A stretch of 64,000 bases of DNA from Rothia aerolata (GTDB lineage: Bacteria > Actinomycetota > Actinomycetes > Actinomycetales > Micrococcaceae): contig NZ_BMDC01000001.1 in NCBI RefSeq assembly GCF_014635585.1, positions 1,092,139 through 1,156,138 of the forward strand, read 5' to 3'. Position numbers and translations under genes: made by a program. The notes beneath the pieces are model-generated. The model searched no databases. It had not been told where the DNA came from and was given only the letters and a program-made list of their open reading frames with translations. Below, in pieces: positions 59,824 to 64,000 of this stretch; within the stretch, counting starts at the first letter, position 1; every line of letters starts with the position of its first letter.

Positions 59824-61236
59824 CTAGTTCTGAACCGTGGTCCAGGTGGCCTGCTGCTCCCTCACGCCGCTAGCGCTCACCACCGGCAGCGCTTCGGTCT
59901 GGTGGGTGGGCTCAGAGAGCTGGCCGTTTCGCTTGCGCACGACTCCCAGCAGCCAGAAAGCAGCCGCCGAAATCAGCAGCGGAATGGCAAAGAGCTGGTA
60001 GACCTGGGTGGCCTCCATGCCGCCCGCAAGCAGGTAGCCCACCAGAATGGGAGCCGCAATCGAGGCCAAGCGACCCACGCCCATGAGCCAACCGAAGCCA
60101 GCGCCACGCACCTTGGTCGGGTAGATAGCGGGGCCAATCAGGTAAACGCCCGAAACACCGGCAACCACGGCCATGCCGGCGAAAACGCCAATCACCATAG
60201 CTAGGCCGATGGTGTCGATGGTCGCTCCGAAGAAGAAGTAGGTTGCAGCAGCCACCACCATGGTGATCGCTAGCAGACGGCGGGGTGCCACCTTGATGGC
60301 GATGATACCGAAGATTGCTGAACCCACAATTCCTCCGGCATTGTAGAGAACGCTGGCGGTCACACCCGTGTTGGGGTCAGAGGCGGTGGTGGCAATAATC
60401 TTGGTGGTCCAGGAGTTAGCGAAGTAGAAGGAGGCGGTCAGCAGCGAGTAGCCCACCCAGGCAAGCACGGTCTGCAACCACATGGTCTTAGAGAAGACCT
60501 CGCGGAAGAGCTCGCCCACCGTCACCTTCTCAGCCGCCCGCTGGGAGGGCAGGTCAGCTACGGTCACCGGTGCCTGGTTAATCTTGGGCAGAATCTTATT
60601 GAGCTTCTCCAGAGACTTCTGATCGCCCTTGTGAATTAGGTATTCGTAGGATTCGGGCATGAGCAGAGCCGCGCCAATCAGGCAGAGGGCGGTGAGGACG
60701 ACGCCGAGCAGGAAGGTCTCGCGCCAGCCCCACTGGGCCAGCAGGGCGCCCGCGATAGCGCCACCCACCGAGGCACCCACGGGGTAGCCAGCAGCGTAGA
60801 TGCCGGTAGCGAGGGCCGCGTATTTGCGGTTGGAGTACTCAGCCACAATCACCGTAATGTTAGCGACCATACCGCCAATACCGATACCGGCAATAATGCG
60901 GGAAATCAGAAGCACCTCAACGTTGGGGGCGAAGAGGCCCACCACCATACCCACGGTGGCCAAAACGAGCGCCGTCAAGGTGACGTTGCGGCGTCCTATA
61001 AAATCCGCCAGCGGGGTCAGCCCGAAAGCACCGATCGCCATACCGATGAGGGAGGCGGAGAGAAGGTAGCCCAAAAGGACGTCGCCGACCGCCCACTGCT
61101 CTGCAACCTGAGGGGCAGACAGCGGCATAATCACCACGTCATAGCCATCAACCAGGTTGAGAATAAAACAGATTGCGATGGCGCGAATCTGGAAACCCGT
61201 CATGCGGGAATCCTTAATCTTCTTTTTCAAATCCAT
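59824..61236 (-). CDS. Aromatic acid:H+ symporter (AAHS) MFS transporter
   Basis: 470 residues, twelve helices. FILNLVDGYDVVIMPLSAPQVAEQW is the AAHS first-helix signature with the conserved Asp, then FGLTPLADFIGRRNVTLTAL (A-motif loop) and GVYLIGPAIYPTKVRGAGFGWLMGVGRL. Family members import protocatechuate, 4-hydroxybenzoate, vanillate or related acids. AAAGGA precedes the ATG. It is the last gene of the 3-hydroxyanthranilate operon, 24 bp after the decarboxylase gene, so anthranilate-type acids are the likely load. Confidence 0.9.
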   Translation of the reverse strand: MDLKKKIKDSRMTGFQIRAIAICFILNLVDGYDVVIMPLSAPQVAEQWAVGDVLLGYLLSASLIGMAIGAFGLTPLADFIGRRNVTLTALVLATVGMVVGLFAPNVEVLLISRIIAGIGIGGMVANITVIVAEYSNRKYAALATGIYAAGYPVGASVGGAIAGALLAQWGWRETFLLGVVLTALCLIGAALLMPESYEYLIHKGDQKSLEKLNKILPKINQAPVTVADLPSQRAAEKVTVGELFREVFSKTMWLQTVLAWVGYSLLTASFYFANSWTTKIIATTASDPNTGVTASVLYNAGGIVGSAIFGIIAIKVAPRRLLAITMVVAAATYFFFGATIDTIGLAMVIGVFAGMAVVAGVSGVYLIGPAIYPTKVRGAGFGWLMGVGRLASIAAPILVGYLLAGGMEATQVYQLFAIPLLISAAAFWLLGVVRKRNGQLSEPTHQTEALPVVSASGVREQQATWTTVQN

Positions 61237-61260
61237 CGAAGAAATCCTTTAATCTTGTCT

Positions 61261-62262
61261 CTACTTCATGCCTAGGAACCGTTGAGCATTTCCACCCAGA
61301 ATTTTTGCTTCTTGCTCATCGGTGAGAAAGCTTGCTTCGCGCACCACGGTTCCCACCGGGGTCTCCCCCAGCGGGTAGGGGTAGTCGCTGCCAAGCATTA
61401 CGTGGTCCTCCCCCAGCACATCCACTAGCAAACGCAAAGAGGCCTCTTGGAAAACCACGGTGTCTACGCTGAAACGGTCGAGGTAGTGGGAGGGGGAAAA
61501 CTCCGATTTAGCGATTAAATCGGGCCGGCGGTGCCAGGCATTTTCAAAGCGGCCCAGCCAGTAGGGAAAGGAACCGCCCGAGTGGGCAAAGGCAAGTTTG
61601 AGGTTTTTGGGCAGCCGGTCAAAAGCGCCACCGAGAATCAGCGAGATAATGCTCAGGTGGGTTTCCTGGGGCATACCCGCTAGCCAGCGGGCCATCCAGC
61701 GGTTGAGGCGCGGCGATTCGGCCATATCCCAGGGGTGAACAAAAACGGGAACGTCAAGCTCGGCCGCATGGGCCAGAAAATCAACAATCCCCGCGTCATC
61801 CAAGTCGCGGTCGCCCACATGGTTACCGATCTCCACGCCCCGGTGCCCGTTGGCAACGCATCGGTCGAGCTCCTTGATAGCCTCTTCGGTATCCTGCAGA
61901 GGAACCTGGCAGAAAGGAATCAGGCGCCCCTCGCCCTGCTCCGCAATTTTCAGCGCTTCGTCGTTGAAAATACGGGCGATAGTGGCCGATGTTTTGCCCG
62001 ATTCCTCATAGGTGAAGAAGAGGGGGGTGGGAGACATCACCTGAAAATCAACGCCGTCGGCGTCCATCTCCTTCAAGCGCACCTCGGCATTCCAAGAATT
62101 GTGCGTGATGGGGCGGAACTCTTTATCGCCCACCATCATCATCGCTTCTTTCTCAGAATCTACGCGCAACCAGGGCCAGTCGTGAGAGCGGTCTCCGGTT
62201 GCCTCCCCCAGGTCGGCCCAGCCTTTGGGCACGTAGTGGGCGTGGATATCGATAACTGACAT
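61261..62262 (-). CDS. nbaD: 2-Amino-3-carboxymuconate-6-semialdehyde decarboxylase
   Basis: Amidohydrolase-2 family, 333 residues. Zinc ligands: HxH at residues 7 and 9 (IDIHAHYVP), His in VFVHPWDMAES, His in FAHSGGSFPYWLGR, and Asp in MLGSDYPYPLG. These and the ring-cleavage neighbours fit ACMSD rather than other members such as gamma-resorcylate decarboxylase. It removes the carboxyl group of the 3-hydroxyanthranilate cleavage product, giving 2-aminomuconate semialdehyde. GAGGAT precedes the ATG. 24 bp downstream of the dioxygenase gene. Confidence 0.9.
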   Translation of the reverse strand: MSVIDIHAHYVPKGWADLGEATGDRSHDWPWLRVDSEKEAMMMVGDKEFRPITHNSWNAEVRLKEMDADGVDFQVMSPTPLFFTYEESGKTSATIARIFNDEALKIAEQGEGRLIPFCQVPLQDTEEAIKELDRCVANGHRGVEIGNHVGDRDLDDAGIVDFLAHAAELDVPVFVHPWDMAESPRLNRWMARWLAGMPQETHLSIISLILGGAFDRLPKNLKLAFAHSGGSFPYWLGRFENAWHRRPDLIAKSEFSPSHYLDRFSVDTVVFQEASLRLLVDVLGEDHVMLGSDYPYPLGETPVGTVVREASFLTDEQEAKILGGNAQRFLGMK

Positions 62263-62286
62263 GTTGGATCCTCGGGATTTTAGGAA

Positions 62287-62808
62287 TTACTTAACTGCGG
62301 GGTGAACGGTGCCGCAGTTGGAGCAGGTGCGCTCTTCATCGGTGGTGTGGGCGAATTCCTCGTAGACCTTGGGCAGGTCTTTTTCGATGTCGTTAACCTG
62401 CACCTCAACCTCGTAGACCTTGTTGGCGCACTCGGCACAGAACCACTGGAAGTACTCGGTTTCACTAGGCTTGCGCACCTGCTCCACCACCAGGCCGATG
62501 GAGCCCGCTTCGGGGCGCTGGGGCGAGTGAGAGGTGTTGGGAGGAAGCATCCAGGTCTCGCCCTCCTTGATTTCCACCTTGCGGATCTTGCCGTCTTCGA
62601 TGATGTTGACGTGCATGTTGCCCTTGAGCTGGTAGAACCACTCAGAATAGGGCTCATAGTGGTAGTCCAGGCGCTCGTTGGGGCCGCCAACAATCATGAT
62701 GATGAAGTCTTCGTTGACGATCATCGCCTTGTTGTTTACCGGAGGCTTCAGTGACTCCTTGTTGTCTTCGATCCACTGCATAAAGTTGAATGCGCCGGGG
62801 ATAGCCAT
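62287..62808 (-). CDS. nbaC: 3-Hydroxyanthranilate 3,4-dioxygenase
   Basis: Extradiol-type cupin dioxygenase, 173 residues. Fe ligands in NERLDYHYEPYSEWFYQLKG (His and Glu near 51 and 57) and NTSHSPQRP (His near 95); the C-terminal rubredoxin-like pair CAECANKVYE and CSNCGTVH is typical of bacterial HAO. It opens the ring of 3-hydroxyanthranilate to 2-amino-3-carboxymuconate semialdehyde. AAAGGAAA precedes the ATG. Between the RidA-type gene and the decarboxylase gene on the same strand. Confidence 0.94.
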   Translation of the reverse strand: MAIPGAFNFMQWIEDNKESLKPPVNNKAMIVNEDFIIMIVGGPNERLDYHYEPYSEWFYQLKGNMHVNIIEDGKIRKVEIKEGETWMLPPNTSHSPQRPEAGSIGLVVEQVRKPSETEYFQWFCAECANKVYEVEVQVNDIEKDLPKVYEEFAHTTDEERTCSNCGTVHPAVK

Positions 62809-62951
62809 GATATGGTTTCCTTTCTATGCAGGCAGCATCTATGCATGCCCTGTCTGTGTATTTTCTGCCCCGTGATGTGTTGCTTTGGTCGGTTGCACAG
62901 CACGGGGTTTCTTACTTGGGTCCTGCCTTCGGGCACGAAGGCCGGGAAATC

Positions 62952-63368
62952 TTATTTCTGCGGTGCGTAGGCTACCGACTGAATCTCAATGAGCAGGTGC
63001 GGGTGGGGCAGCTGGTGCACCGCAACGGTGGTGCGAGAGGGCCCGGTTTCATCGAAGAATTCTCCAAAAACCTCGTTGAAGCCGCCAAAGTCGTTCATGT
63101 TCACCAGGTAGCAGGTGGTCTGTACCAGGTCTTTGAGGCTGGCTCCCTCTTCTGCGAGAATCTTCTCGATGTTCTCCAGTACAGCTCGGGTCTGGGCTTT
63201 AATGTCGAGGTTGGTTACGCCCATTTCGTCGGCTTCTGCGCCCACGAAGGTGTTGTCTGGACGCCGCGAGGAGGTTCCCGAGATGTAGAGAAAGTCTCCT
63301 GCCCGCTTGACGTGGGGGAACTTTCCGCGGGGCTTGGCGAGGTGGCCAATCACCTTTCCGTCTGCCAT
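62952..63368 (-). CDS. RidA-family 2-aminomuconate deaminase
   Basis: 138 residues, YjgF/YER057c/UK114 fold. [51 protein letters not shown] and [24 protein letters not shown] match 2-aminomuconate deaminases of the 2-nitrobenzoate and tryptophan routes (NbaF-like), including the Arg next to the substrate site. It would remove ammonia from 2-aminomuconate to give 4-oxalocrotonate. AAGGAA precedes the ATG. It lies 143 bp upstream of the dioxygenase gene on the same strand. Confidence 0.87.
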   Translation of the reverse strand: MADGKVIGHLAKPRGKFPHVKRAGDFLYISGTSSRRPDNTFVGAEADEMGVTNLDIKAQTRAVLENIEKILAEEGASLKDLVQTTCYLVNMNDFGGFNEVFGEFFDETGPSRTTVAVHQLPHPHLLIEIQSVAYAPQK

Positions 63369-63392
63369 AAGTTCTTCCTTTCTGCTGAGGGG

Positions 63393-64000
63393 TTAGCCTG
63401 CGACCTTCAGGGTGAGGGGTTCAAAGGTCTCAACGCGGGCTTCAATTACCTGGCCGGCTTCCAGCCACTGCGCCGCCGTCATTGAGCCGCCGAGAATGGT
63501 TGCCCCGGCGGGCAGGTGGAATCCGTATTTCTGAATCATCTTCGCCAGTTCGAGGAAAGCCTCGTTGGGATCGCCCAGAATCGCGTTGGTGTCTGCGCTG
63601 TCTACGACCTCGCCGTTGATGAGGAACTCCACCTTGAGCCCCGCCAACTCGCGGGGGAAGTCCTGATACTGCCCCACCACGAACCTGGCTGCCGAGGTGT
63701 TGTCGGAGACCACGTCTGCCAGATTGAACTTGAAGTCCTTGTAACGGGAATCAATGACTTCCATACCCACGGCGACTTTCCGAACGGCGCTGCGGATTCT
63801 CTCCGCCAGTTCTTCAACGCTCTCGTCGGCCACCGGCTCAACAGCTGACCCCAGCTCAAAAACCAGCTCCGGTTCAATGCGGGGGTGGATTAGATCTTTC
63901 AGAGAGAGTTCTTCGGAGGGGTCGTGATCCATGGCATCTGTCAGAAAGCCAACGATGATGTTGTGAACTCCCATCTGCTCCATCTTGGCCTTGGAGGTAA
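63393..64000 (-). CDS. 4-Oxalocrotonate decarboxylase or 2-oxopent-4-enoate hydratase, 3' part
   Basis: The frame runs off the window edge on its 5' side: upstream of the first visible ATG (63983) the codons TSKAK continue, as in full-length members (TSKAKMEQMGV). About 202 residues remain. Fumarylacetoacetase-like fold with DLIHPRIEPELVFELGS, GMEVIDSRYKDFKFNLADVVSDNTSAARFVVG and the Mg ligands of the Glu-x-Glu pair (EPE). The two enzymes of the meta pathway are close relatives; the deaminase neighbour favours 4-oxalocrotonate decarboxylase but sequence alone cannot decide. Confidence 0.85.
   Translation of the reverse strand, partial: TSKAKMEQMGVHNIIVGFLTDAMDHDPSEELSLKDLIHPRIEPELVFELGSAVEPVADESVEELAERIRSAVRKVAVGMEVIDSRYKDFKFNLADVVSDNTSAARFVVGQYQDFPRELAGLKVEFLINGEVVDSADTNAILGDPNEAFLELAKMIQKYGFHLPAGATILGGSMTAAQWLEAGQVIEARVETFEPLTLKVAG

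Overview
The window looks like chromosome of a high-GC Actinomycetota, most likely Micrococcaceae and Rothia-like. This rests on gene content: menaquinone as quinone, System II cytochrome c maturation, the 32-residue bS22-type ribosomal protein, a CvpA-trypsin (MarP-type) protease, an Lhr/MrfA-like helicase beside a Tad/Flp locus, and many starts with no Shine-Dalgarno but a TAnnnT hexamer 6-7 nt upstream (leaderless style). The genus is inference; no rRNA is present. I found no tRNA, rRNA, CRISPR array, transposase or prophage.

Layout. 1-2085: polar amino-acid ABC transporter (first gene cut by the window edge). 2082-5902: cupin, menD, a small ORF, menC. 6065-11812: PAP2 protein, MBL hydrolase, gluQRS with an overlapping EamA exporter gene, putP. 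11912-19289: menB, then a 4-kb accessory insert (alpha/beta hydrolase, Fic protein, lipoprotein, dispersed repeats), then menE and menA. 19381-25473: two small membrane proteins, ccsB-resB-ccdA-thioredoxin, a phosphatase and a glutaredoxin. 25552-29766: bS22, a GntR and an ArsR regulator with very long disordered tails, and a histone-deacetylase-like enzyme. 29917-31972: Ktr potassium system. 31980-34287: candidate small RNA, sugar isomerase, and proC with a leader of tiny ORFs. 34413-43109: topA, PPOX-type proteins, a methyltransferase, a DNA glycosylase, an LLM oxidoreductase and trhO. 43205-49334: helicase and the convergent tad/flp cluster. 49531-57938: polymerase, CoA-type NUDIX, nth, acs, aroQ, marP-like gene, crp. 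57939-58702: repeat hot spot. 58703-64000: two MFS transporters and a 3-hydroxyanthranilate meta-cleavage operon (last gene cut).

How it works together. The men genes supply menaquinone. ResB/CcsB/CcdA and the thioredoxin mature c-type cytochromes for the same respiratory chain. Ktr, PutP and the amino-acid ABC system serve osmotic and nutrient uptake. The tad genes could build a Flp-like fibre or secretion device, although no CpaE-like gene is present here. The terminal operon would take up an aromatic acid and convert 3-hydroxyanthranilate to central intermediates. Gene order in the left half recalls the M. tuberculosis Rv0498-Rv0555 region, and in the right half Rv3646c-Rv3676 (from memory, not searched).

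The least explained content is non-coding: (i) hairpins with an identical 31-nt loop but unrelated, perfectly paired stems behind menA and acs, plus longer relatives near menC and before the MFS gene; (ii) a three-copy mosaic intergenic repeat of 200-330 bp, two direct copies of which bracket the hydrolase-Fic insert; (iii) a 62-bp perfect palindrome; (iv) a TGTACAGGGTTGTCTCT inverted-repeat family around proC; and (v) a two-ORF leader in front of proC.
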